Source: Brasenia schreberi
Lineage: Eukaryota > Streptophyta > Magnoliopsida > Nymphaeales > Cabombaceae
Direction of reading: 5' to 3'
Length of the DNA stretch: 64,000 bases
Assembly: GCA_036023115.1 (NCBI GenBank)
Contig: JAYKKT010000036.1
Span: 7,646,001-7,710,000 of the forward strand
The notes beneath the pieces were generated by a model. It did not search any database. It saw only the letters and a program-made list of their open reading frames with translations, and was not told where the DNA came from. A program made the position numbers and the translations under genes. Numbering within the stretch: the stretch's first letter is position 1; every line of letters starts with the position of its first letter. This document shows, one piece after another, positions 26,488 through 38,800 of the stretch.

Positions 26488-26595
26488 ATGGCGTCTGTTC
26501 GCTGCTTGGTATGTGAGGCCTTAGCTGCCAAGAGGGCGTCCATTCGCTGCTTGGTGTGCGAGGTCTTAGCTGCCAAGAAGGCGCTGCAACAGTAG
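26488..26595 (+). CDS. Upstream ORF with two 15-residue repeats in the methyltransferase leader
   Basis: ATG at 26488 to TAG at 26593-26595, 35 codons. The peptide is MASVRCLVCEALAAKR followed by a near copy ASIRCLVCEVLAAKK and ALQQ. It lies in a different frame from the main coding sequence and ends 73 bases before the first main ATG. The repeat comes from a 45-bp tandem duplication that kept frame. Whether it is translated is unknown; it could reduce downstream initiation. Confidence 0.4.
   Translation: MASVRCLVCEALAAKRASIRCLVCEVLAAKKALQQ
26491..26580 (+). repeat. 45-bp tandem repeat, two copies
   Basis: GCGTCTGTTCGCTGCTTGGT and GCGTCCATTCGCTGCTTGGT begin the two units at 26491 and 26536. 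Only a few substitutions separate them. Confidence 0.95.
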
Positions 26596-26668
26596 AAGAG
26601 GGAAAAAAGTTCGAGGCGTGGAGCTTTCTGGATATCCCTTTTTGTCTTCTCACCGGAACCACAAGGAG

Positions 26669-26776
26669 ATGTATGAGATGGGTGGCTTTGTTTGCCGGAC
26701 CGAATCAGCGCATTACCGCCTTTACGACTTTGCTAAAACGGCTCTCATAAGCATATTCGCCTCCCCTTATGCTACG
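26669..26776 (+). CDS. Cap methyltransferase exon 1
   Basis: Encodes [20 protein letters not shown] then [16 protein letters not shown], ending on a codon boundary. The donor reads ACG|GTTCTCTC and runs straight into a (TC)n tract. There is an upstream in-frame GTG only; the ATG pair at 26669 and 26678 is the plausible start. Intron 1 is 113 bp. Confidence 0.85.
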
Positions 26777-26812
<36 letters not shown>

Positions 26813-29800
26813 CTTTGTGGAGTAATTATTAAATCTAACGATTCCGGTGGCTTTTGCTTACTGCTTGCTCTTTGCTTGTTTCGTCCCAGGTCAGTGATTT
26901 GTATTGTGGTGGTGGATCCGACATCGGTAAATGGAATGAAGCTCAAATTGGCCACTACATTGCGATTGGTAACAACTTCCTCGCCTCCCTTAAGTTTCAA
27001 CGTTATCCCTTCCATCGTCACGCTGCTCACTGTAGTTCATTGCTTACCATCTAATGAAGGCTTCTCGAACATATAACTAAGAGAGGAAGCATTTCTAAGT
27101 GTAAGGTGAACTTGTGCGGATTTCTTATGCTTGATTCCGAACTCAGATGTGATGTTCATGATTAGTGACCCAACACTTAAGTTTCTATGTTCTTTTGTAG
27201 TTGCATGAGGCACTTATATCATCTCATCCATGCAGATGCCTCATCAACTGGTATTTGTGAAGCACGTGAGATGTGGGAAAGCCAGAGAAAACCCTACACT
27301 GCTGCCTTTTGTAAGCTGGATCCTTGTTCAGTATGTTCCCTTTGTCCTGTTCTTCGGCACCCTTTCTCTATTTTATTAATAATATGCGTGTTAGTCTCTA
27401 GGGTTGAAACCATGGAGATTAAATATGTACATAACATGCCATATTACTAATGTGCCATTAATACAACAACAACAACAACTAAGCCTTTTCCCATACTAGA
27501 CGGGGTCGGCTACATGGATTCTTTGTTTCCACAGATCCCTATCGTGTGCCATGTTAGCAGTTAACTCCCAATAAGCTAGATCATTCTTTATTGTTTCTTT
27601 CCAACACTTTTGTGGTCGTCCTCTACCTCTTTTAATACTTTCCAAATTTAGTTTTTCTAACCTTCTTACAGGTTCTTCTTTTGATCTTCTTTCTATATGT
27701 CCAAACCATCTTAAACGATGTTCTCTCATTTTATCCTCTATTGGTGCCACTCCTAATTTGTTTCTAATAACCTCATTATGTATACGGTCTTTTCTTGTAT
27801 GACCACTCATCCATCTCAACATCTTCATTTCTGTCACAGACATCTTTTGTACATGTTGATGATTAACTGCCCAACACTCAAAACCATAAAACATGGCAGG
27901 CCTAATTGCTGCTCTATAATATTTAGCTTTTAATTTTAATGGCATCTTCTTATCACAAAGAATACCTGATGCTCCTCTCCATTTTAACCAACCAACATTA
28001 ATTCTATGTGTAACATCTCCATCAATTCTTCCATCACTTTGAAAAATTGACCCTAGGTATTTAAAACTTTCCTTTTGGAGAATGCAATGTGTGCCAATTT
28101 TAATTTCTATGTCCTCTGAAGTAGCCAAATGATCAAACTTACATTCCATATATTCTGTCTTTGTTCTACTAAGTCGGAGCCCTTTGTTTTCTAATGTTTC
28201 TCTCCATAGTTCCAATTTTCTATTAACTTTTTCCTTAGACTCCTCCACTAATACAATGTCATCTGCAAATAACATACACCAAGGTACTTCATCGTGAATA
28301 TGTTTTGTTAACTCATCCATCACCATTATAAATAAGTATGGACTTAAAGTTGATCCTTGATGTAACTCAATATTAACTTCAAAGAAATATGTTGTTCCTT
28401 CATGAGTCCTCACACATGTTTTTGCACCATCATACATGTCTCTTATAAGGTTAATATATGTCAATGAGATACCTCTTTTTTTCAAAGTTCTCCAAAGAAC
28501 CTCCATCGGTACCCTATCATAAGCTTTTTCTAGATCAATAAATATCATGTGAAGGTCTTTTTTTTTTTGCTCTAAAATGTTCCATAAGACGTCTCAAAAG
28601 GTGAATCGCTTCAATAGTAGATCTGCCTGGCATAAATCCAAATTGGTTCTCTGTTGTACTTGATACTTGTCTTAACCTACGCTCGATAATTCTTTCCCAT
28701 AATTTCATAGTATGACTCATTAACTTGATACCTCGATAATTCGCACAATTTTGAATGTCTCCCTTGTTCTTATATACGGGTATAAGTGTACTTGCTCTCC
28801 ATTCCTCGGGCATCTTTTGGTTTTTCCATATTTCATTAAATAGTCTTGTGAGCCAAGTGATTCTTATTTCTCTTAGTATTTTTCAAACTTCTATAGGAAT
28901 ATTATCTGGTCCTACCGATTTACCACTCTTCATATGTTTAATAGCCTCTTTGACTTCATTCTTTTGAATACGTCGGTAGAAATTGTGGTTTATATACTTT
29001 TCTGACTTGGCTAAATCTCCTAAACTAATTTTAACATCTTTATTTTCATTAAAAAGATTATAAAAATAGTTTTTCCATCTATTTCTTATATCATCATTTG
29101 CCACTAGAATTTTTTCAACCTCGTCTTTTATGCATCTAACATAATTAAGATCTTTAGTTTTCTTATCTCTAGCCCTAGCTATCCTAAAAATATCTCTTTC
29201 ACCCTCTTTTGAGTTGAGTTTTTTATATAAGTCCTCCCAAATCTTAGCTTTTGCTTCACTAACGGCCTTTTTTGCTTCCTTCTTTGCTTTCTTATAAGCT
29301 TCTAAAGTTTCACTAGTTTTCTTAGCATAATGTAATTTGTAACATGCCCTCTTTGCCTTGATTTTATTTTGTACTACTTCACTCCACCACCAAGCTTCTT
29401 TTTGTGCCGGTACACCTCCCTTAGATACCCCTAACACATCTTTCGCCACTTTCCTAATATGTATAGCCATATTGTTCCACATATCAGAGGGTGTGCCAAC
29501 ATAATTCCAAACATCTCCTAGAAGGACTTTCTGTTTAAATATATCTTCTTTCTCGCTTTTGAGGTTCCACCATTTAGTTCGAATAGCTCGATGCACTCTT
29601 TTCTTCTTTGTCCATTTTTTTATTTGTAAATCCATAACTAAAAGTCGATGTTGGGTGGTTAAGCTTTCTCCTGGAATTACCTTACAATCTTTACAACACG
29701 CTCTATCTTTTTTTCTACAAATAAAGTAATCAATTTGTGTTTGTGATAAGCCACTCTTATAAGTAATTAAATGTTCATCTCGTTTTTTGAAGATTGTATT

Positions 29801-32800
29801 GACTATAAAGAGATCAAATGACATAGCAAAATTTAAAATCTCCCTACCTTCCTCGTTTATATCCCCATAACCAAAGTTTCCATGAATCCCTTGATATCCT
29901 AATGCCTCTTTACCGACATGTCCATTTAAATCTCCTCCTAAACAAATCATCTCCCTTTGTGGAATCTTTTGAAACACCTTACCTAACTCTTCTCAAAAAA
30001 CTGTCTTTATACTATCTTCTAGTCCTACTTGGGGTGCGTAAGCACAAACTATATTCAAAACCTCTACTCCTAACACTAATTTCAATGTCATGATTCGGTC
30101 ACCATATCGTTGTATGTCTACTACACTCTCCTTTAAATCTTTATTTATGATAATACCAACTCCGTTTCGAGCCTTTTCTTTACCTGAGTACCATAATTTA
30201 AAACCTGTATCCTCTATCTCCTTTGCCATTAATAAAATAAAAATAAAGAAGGCTTTAAAAACAAAACAGAATGACAACTGATCATATACAATTATGGGCT
30301 TTGACGGGAACCCACTGATCTTTCTCTCTTTTTGGGACTGCTTTAGTAAGCATATGATCATTTGACCTCACGGGAGTTAATTGAAACTGTTTGTTCAATA
30401 TCTTCTCTCGAATAAAATTACAATCCACTTCTATGTGTTTTGTCCTCTCGTGATAGACTGGATTCAACACAATTTGTATGATTGACTTACTATCACAACC
30501 ATAATCCTTTACGAAATACATGAACTACTGCTCTATATTCAGCCTTTGCACTGGATCGAGCAACAACAAATTGTTTTTTACTTTTTAAAGATACAATATT
30601 GACTTAGTATCACAACCATAATCCTTTACAAAATACATGAGCTACTGCTCTTCAGCCTATGCACTGGATCTAGGAACAACATATTGTTTTTTATTTTTTT
30701 AAGATACAATGTTACCTCCAAACATAGTTAGGTATCCTGTAGTAGATTTTGTCTTCTAGAGAACCTATCAAATCTGCGTATGAGTATACCTCTTAACTCT
30801 AAATGTCCATGATTGGCATACATCACTCCATACCCAGAGTCTTCTTTAAGTATCTAAGAATTTGATAGATAACATTCATATGACATGTGGATGGTGCATG
30901 CTTATATCTACTCACGGTGATAATTAGATAAATTAGTTTTCTCACCAATCTTTGATATCTACAATATCTTCATACTTTTTGACCTCATTCAGAGATAATT
31001 TCTTGTTCATTTCCATTGGTACATCGCATGGCTTAGAATCGGTCATCCCAATGTCCTTTAACAAATCTAATGTATATTTTCTCTGAGTTAGAAATATATA
31101 TTTGTCTGAATAGAGAACATTAATGCCCAGAAAGTAGTAGAGTTTTTCCAAGTTTTTGAAGTCAAATAATGTGTGGAGTTGTTTTCATATCTTCAATTTC
31201 TTCGACATCATCACCTGTGATTATAATATCATCAACATATATCACGAGGATAGAAATACCTTTATCATGCTTTATAAACAATGTATGATCATTTGCACTC
31301 TAGGAATAACCAAGACTTATAACCCCTTCACTGAATATCTTGAACCAGGCTCTAGGAGATTGTTTCAATTCATATAACACTTTCTTCAATTTACACATCT
31401 TCGATATGCCCTTTTTGTTTTTTAGTCCTCGAGGCAACTCCACATATATCTCCTCTTTTAGGTTTCCCTACAAGAAGGCATTTTTCATGTCTAATTGCCA
31501 GAGTTTCCAATTTTTGTTAGGTATTATACTGATAATTACCTTGACAATAGTAAGTTTTGCTACTGGTACAAATGTCTCAATATAGTCCAAGCCGTAGACT
31601 TGACTGTAGCCCTTTGCTACCCACTATCTTCCTTGGTGGTAAGTCCACTATATCCCAAGTATGATTCCTTTTTAAGACATCAAGTTCTTGCTTCATAGGT
31701 AGCTGCCACTTAACATATTTATTAGCATCCTCTTAATTTCGTGGAACATAAATAAAATCAACATTTGAAGCAAAACATTTATAACTAGGAGATGTATATT
31801 CAAGAGAAATATACTTACTAATAGGATAAATATATGCTCTCTTACCTTTCCTTAGTGTAATGGGCAAGTTCATATCATACTCTTCATCTTGTATATTGGC
31901 CTTTGGAGGACCTGAGAGGGGTGTGTACCTTCTTTAATCACGGTAGTTTCTTCCATTGGTAGCATTATTTTTCTCTCTCCTTTGACAAATGTGTTTATCT
32001 TTGTTTATAGTTTGTTGTTCTATCTCACTTCTCTTCACATGATCTTTAGTTTCTTCTTCACTATAGTAGTCTAGGATTACTGGCATGACTTGTGATGATT
32101 CTTCGACGACCTTTTTTTTCTCTCCCTCCATAGTAGTGTAGAACTTAGACTCATGAAAATATACATCCATAATAGTGTATAATTTCTTATTAAATGGATC
32201 ATAACAACGGTATCCTTTTTGGAATGGAGTGTATCTAACAAATACACACTTAACAACTCTGGAATCTAATTTATCTCTCATTTGAGAATGAATATGCACA
32301 CAGCTAACACACCAAACTACCTTAGGTTGGATATGGAATCCTTTGTTAGTAGGATGTAGTGTCATAAATGGAGATTTTCCATCTAGGACAACAGATGGAG
32401 CTCTATTGCTGCAAGGACTGCTTCCCCATAGGTATTTAGGTGAATTAGAACCCAAGGCTAGGGTTTTTGCAACTTCTAAAATATGTCTCTTCTTCCTTTC
32501 AACCACCCCATTCTATTAGGAGAATTGGAGAACATGGTTTGATAAATAATCTTTTTACTCTTTAAATAATCCTTGAGAGTAGAAGACATGAATTCACCCC
32601 AAGATAATCTTTACTTGAAATTGATTCTTAACCAACTTATGAAAGGAGGGAAATAAAGATTCTACTTCATTCTTAGATTTGATCAAATAGATCACTATAA
32701 ATCTTGAATAATCATCACTAAAAACAACAAAGTAACGGTGACCAGTAATAGCTAAAGTAGATAAACCATTTCAAAAGGTTTCATTGCTCTAGAACCACTT

Positions 32801-35800
32801 CTATGAAAAGAGTTTCTCACATGTTTAGCATGCTGACACACATCACATTCAAGATTAAAGTTTTCCATACTTTTAATATCAAGTAGAACCATTCTCATCT
32901 TAGATAAACATCCTAATCTAGTATGCCACAAGACTAGATTTTGACTCTTCTATCTGCCAAGATACCATGTGCTTGCATTTGATAACATTTTTCCTTCAAA
33001 AAGTATAACCCCATGTCTAAAGGTTTTTCCCATCTTCAGGTCTTGAAACACACAACCAAAAGATATAAAAGTTACTGAGTATCTTGAATTTCTCACCAAA
33101 GAACTGGCAAATAATAGATTCACTAGAATATCAAGTATGCGTAAAACTGGTATAACAGTTCTAAACATTAATTTCAACTTCCCTTTTCCAGCTACTGGAA
33201 TATAAGAATCATTTGCAAGTCTGACTTGTTTATGTGTAGATAGTTTTTGATATTCATGAATACCATGACTACTTCCTACCATATGGTTTGAAGCCCCTGA
33301 ATCAATTATCCAAACATGAAATCCAGAATAATGTTTGCTACCGAATTTGTATTTGGAGTGCTTTTCCCTCCAGCAGCAACTGATCCATGATGTTCAGTAG
33401 ATGTGCTGGCCGTGTTGTTAAGTCAACTCTCTATTCCTTCTAATCTTTTCATAACAAGTGTTAGCATTGACTCATCTCCTTCTTCAACTTTTTTTTTATG
33501 AGATACCTATAATATAAGCTTTATTTTTAAATTAAGGAGGTTTACCAATAATATCCCATCATTATTCTATTGTATGCTTACTTTCCATTGTGAGTGCATT
33601 TTAACTTTTCCTTTTCGTCTCCTTGGAATGTACCTCATCCTCTTTCTCTTGTGGTAGGATATCCCCTCCTTTCGCTTTGTGGAGTTCCGCTACCAGCAAA
33701 TATTATTTTATCACTGCCATTTGAATAGAATTTTTCAAAATTTCTTCTATCTTCTTCTTAGCCTACCCGTCTAGTATGGTAAAAGGCTTAGTTGTTGTTG
33801 TTCTTCTATCTTCTTCTCTTATCAACAATGAATATACCGTACCTAGGGATACTAGGTCCTCTCTGCTTAGTATATTGATTTTTACATTATCATATTCATA
33901 CGATATTCCTTATAAGAAATAAAATACTTTTTTCTTTTCTACTTGTGGTACACTTGGTGTCGACTAGGTCTGATTTTTTTTATTATTTCATATTCTTTTG
34001 CTATATTTTTGAGACGTCTTATGGAACATTTTAGAGCAAAAAAGAAAGACGTTCACATGATATTTATTGATCTAGAAAAAGCTTATGATAGGGTACCGAG
34101 GGAGGTTCTTTGGAGAACTTTGGAAAAAAGAGGTATCCCATTGACATATATTAACCTTATAAGAGACATGTATGATGGTGCAAAAACATGTGTGAGGACT
34201 CATGAAGGAACGACAGACTTCTTTGAAGTTAATATTGGGTTACATCAAGGATCAACTTTAAGTCCATACTTATTTATAATGGTGATGGATGAGTTAACAA
34301 AACATATTCAAGATGAAGTACCTTGGTGTATGTTATTTGCAGATGACATTGTATTAGTGGAGGAGTCTAAGGAAAAAGTTAATAGAAAATTAGAACTATG
34401 GAGAGAAACATTAGAAAGCAAAGGCCTCCGACTTAGTAGAACAAAGACAGAATATATGGAATGTAAGTTTGATCATTTGGCTACTTCAGAGGACATAGAA
34501 ATTAAAATTGGCACACATTGCATTCCCCAAAAGGAAAGTTTTAAATACCTAGGGTCAATTTTTCAAAGTGATGGAAGAATTGATGGAGATGTTACACATA
34601 GAATTAATGCTGGTTGGTTAAAATGGAGAGGAGCATCAGGTATTCTTTGTGATAAGAAGATACCATTAAAATTAAAAGGTAAATATTATAGAGCAGCAAT
34701 TAGGCCTGCCATGTTTTATGGTTCTGAGTGTTGGGCAGTTAATCATCAACATGTACAAAAGGTGTCTGTGACAGAAATGAAGATGTTGAGATGGATGAGT
34801 GGTCATACAAGAAAAGACCGTATACATAATGAGGTTATTAGAAACAAATTAGGAGTGGCACCAATAGAGGATAAAATGAGAGAACATCGTTTAAGATGGC
34901 TTGGACATATAGAACGAAGATCAGAAGAAGAACCTGTAAGAAGGGTAGAAAAACTAAATTTGAAAAGTATTAAAAGAGGTAGAGGACGACCACAAAAGTG
35001 TTGGAAAGAAACAATAAAGAATGATCTAGCTTATTGGGAGTTAACTGCTAACATGGCACACGATAGGGATCTGTGGAAACAAAGAATCCATGTAGCCGAC
35101 CCCGTCTAGTATGGGAAAAGGCTTAGTTGTTGTTGTTTGTATGCTACAACTTTCTAAATTTCAGTAGCGCTTGGGTCAACCAAGAGCTAACTAGGGCGTT
35201 ATCTTTTGCCCATTTTTTATATGCAGGGTCATTTTCTTCGGGTATTCCTTGATTACTTGTAAAGAAACTACTTTTCTCTCTCAATCTTATAACTAATTCA
35301 ACTGATCTGGCCCTCTCTCTATAGTTCTCGCTGTCCAGCTTGATGTTAGTGATTTGGAAAGATTCGCCTTTTGTTTCACTGGTCTGCCCCGAATTATAAA
35401 CCTTTGATTCCTCCGTCTCTCCCTTAATCACACCCTTTTTTTTACGAAGGATTGGTGTGCAACCTGTCACACACACGATTTTGAATTTGCAAGCAAGCAA
35501 GAATAAGAGCTTGTTGGTTGTACCCTATACAAGCCTTCTAAAATTCTCACGGGTGACCAAATTCAAAAATAATCAAATCAATTTTTTTCTTACCTCAACC
35601 TCAAAGTGTTTACACAATTTGGGCCTTCTTGATACAACTTCTCACCTTGTTTTCATGCCTTTAAGGTTCTGATATCATGTTTGTTTAGTAGCAAACATAT
35701 ATGCACAGCATTGGAGAAAAAATTCTATGGCTGCTGATCAGCCTTTGTGCTGTTCTTCGGCAACCTTTCTCTCTCTTTTACTAATAATATGCGTGTTAGT

Positions 35801-38800
35801 CTCTAGGATTGAAACCTTGGAGACTTAAATATGTACAAAACATGGCATATTACTAATATGCCATTAATGAAATGAAAATACAAGACTTTAAAAACAAAAC
35901 ATAATGACAGCTGGTCATAAACAATTATGGGCTTTGACTGGAACCAACTGATCTTCTGAACACCCTTTACTTGGTGTGTGTCCTAAACCATCTATTTGAT
36001 CGATCATATCAGGTGTAAATGTAGCTTTCCTCTCTGAAATCTATCTTCCTGGTGCAGGTGAACTTCCCTAGTTTTCAATTCTCTGGTTATGGAATTTTGG
36101 ATTTTACTTATTACTTGTTGTGTAATTGTAGCATTCCTTTGTAAATCCATGTTCCTGGTACATATGCTGCATCTTTAGGTCTCTCTAATGTTGATCTCAA
36201 TCCTAAGAAGAGAGGTACCGTTAGAAATGATAGAAGGTTTCAAGGTAACATTTGGATTGTTTCCATTTGTCAGGAAAACTTGGGTTCTTGTCTACAAGAC
36301 AAAGGCATTCCAACCGATATTGTTTGTTGTTTGCATCATCTTCAGGTTGATTAATGGAATGTTAGTAATTTTTATTTATATTTTCCTTTTCCCTTTTCTT
36401 TCTTGCTTGTTGAAGCATGGACTTCTATACAGCTTTGTTTCGAAACTGAGGAAAGAGCAAGGAGCCTGCTCCACAATGTATCATCTTTGCTGAAGCCCGG
36501 AGGTTACTTTTTTGGTATTACTCCTGATTCATCAACTATATGGTAGGTGCCATAAATTGTGACTTGGTGGTGCTTGATATTGAATTACTGATTTCTCATT
36601 TATGAAATTTAAAGTTTGTTTTGAGCTCTCGTTATGAGTTTCATACGATGATTATTGCTCAAAATGATGATTTTAAGTACTTGGGTCATTCTTTTGAATT
36701 TCATAAATGACTTTAAGTATCGCAATATGATTTTAAGTACTTTTTTGGGCCACTACGATACGATACACGCATTTGTATCGCAATTCAACATTTATCGCTT
36801 CGTATCGTACGATATGGGCGATACGCTCAGGGACCTCCTGGCCGAACAGATGTTAACAATTAAAGTCAAACAATTTATTGAATTGAACATTTAAGTACTA
36901 AGTAATACAACATTACCTTTCGCGAAGCCGCATGTTACAATGAATAAAAACTATATCATTCAATCGCTTATGTTTCAACCTGTTGCGCTTCAAAGACACT
37001 CCAATTCCTTTCACAACCAGTTGCACTAAAGGTTTGACTGAGAACTCTGACTGCAAAATCCCTAAGGTTTGAGCAATCTCTTCCAAACCTATTCCACCAA
37101 ACATATATAGAAAAAGGCAAACATTAGAGACATAATGTTGTGAAGAGCAAGTTGACAGAATGTTTAGAGTCTAGGTTGTGTCGTGTAATGTCTTTATGTT
37201 TAGTTTTATGTAATTAGTGTGAGTTATGTACGGTTTGGATCCTAATGGATCAGATTCAGATACATTAGGACCTGGATCCTATTAGTTACTAATTAGGGGC
37301 ATTTTAGTCTTTCAAGTTAGATTAGTAGTATTTAAAATGTTGTCATTAGGGTTAGGGTGTGTGAAAAAACATGGGCAGCAGGTGGCGGCAGCCAAAGGGT
37401 GCTGACCTGCACCCTTCTTCATTTTCTCTTGTATTCTTCTATTTTCTGATGAATAAAATATATTTTGGAGGGTCAAATTAACATGGTATCAGAGCCTAAT
37501 CATGAAGTTTCAGCCATCATGAAGTGTTCTCATGCCGATTAAGTGGATTCAACCAAAATCGCAAGCCTATTTGATTGTTTGGTTGAATGTTTTCTTCTAT
37601 TTTAATGATCATAGAAAGAACCCATAAAAGGAGGGGATTCTATCCATTGGATTGAAGATATCGTGGTTTTTATATTTCATATTGAGATTAAGGAATCGGT
37701 GAAGTGCAAATTCTATTAGTGATTTTGTGGATTACATTGGTATTCTGTTTCTTCTTCATATCATGTTTCACGATTTTATGAAGTACATAACAGAGGGTTA
37801 TGCACAAGTAACTTATGGTTCACGGGTTCTTGAAGTGAGACGCAGATTCTTAGGGTATTTCAGTCCCTTGGTATATTTCATACACACAGCTGATTTGATC
37901 GTGTTTCAAGTATATTTAATTTAAATTGTAGGTGATTAAAAAAAAAGAATTACCTTGGAAATATTCATGGAAAGAACCAAGATGGGTGATACAAATGAAC
38001 AGTGTTCTACAGATAAAAATGAAGGGTTCCAGATAACCAATCTGAAATTAAATGGAAAAAATTATCTCTAGTGGGCTCGTTCAATTGAATTGGCAATTAT
38101 GACCAGGGGGCGTTGGGATTACATAACGGGTGAAGTAACTCAACCTTCAAGTACATATCCTCTTTATTCTAGATGAGAAAAGAAAATGCACTGGTGAGTG
38201 CTTGGTTGATTCAGTCTATGACACCTTCCATTGGCAGTACCTTTATGTTCTTGGAAACAGTTAGAGATATATGGTTGGCAGTACAGGAGGCTTATGCACA
38301 TTGCAAACAAGTATGACTCAGAGGTCTGTGGGAGGATTATGAAGTACAGACAGGGAGGAAGAACTATCAGTGAGTACTATGTAGAACTCAGAGGTCTGTG
38401 AGAAGAATTACAATTTTACTCCAAAACCAAATGCTAGAGCTGCACACTTGAGCGCAATGAAGAATTTGAAGAGCGAAAAGTATTTGATCTTCTATGGAGA
38501 ATTTATTCTGAGTATAAGGCTGTTAAGAACAATATTCTTAGTAGAGAAGAACTCTCACCCTTGAGTATAGTATATTCTCTCCTACTTCGTGAAGAGGACA
38601 GAAAGCAGCTAGAAAAGGAAACCAAAGTGAATATATCAGAAACTTCAGCATTCGTAGGAAGAAGCACATCTACTCTCACCTTTTCTAGGAGGAGAGGTTA
38701 TGGACAAGGCAGAGGTAGATCTGTGATCACTTCTGAAGACAAGGATAAGTTAATCTGTTCACATTATGGAAAATCACGCCATACAAGAAAACATGTTGGA

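Larger units (their letters stand above)
27345..35955 (-). mobile_element. Copia B, in intron 3, with three nested RTE insertions
   Basis: Minus-strand copia element. The 5' LTR lies at the high end (35678-35955) with a PBS, then gag, protease, integrase, RT and RNase H descend to a 3' LTR split by a LINE (27345-27463 plus 30224-30320). Gag carries two LINE insertions. The element is riddled with stops and has lost coding sequence between RNase H and the polypurine tract. Its gag closely resembles that of copia A (LLREED motif). A target duplication was not identified because the 3' LTR is truncated. Confidence 0.85.

Noticed and set aside
26767..27030. 87-codon minus-strand ORF ending in Arg-Glu repeats
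   Set aside because: Antisense of methyltransferase exon 2 and the (TC)n tract; no family motif.
26618..27076. 152-codon plus-strand frame across exons 1 and intron 1
   Set aside because: Begins at GTG and reads through the intron and microsatellite; only its first part is exon 1.
28755..28967. Plus-strand frames opposite RTE RT (also at 39353-39655 and 52650-52862)
   Set aside because: Repeated antisense shadows of the conserved RT domain.
33943..35109. Single 388-codon protein gene
   Set aside because: The first ~25 residues come from copia B gag antisense; the rest is a 5'-truncated RTE LINE, not a host gene.
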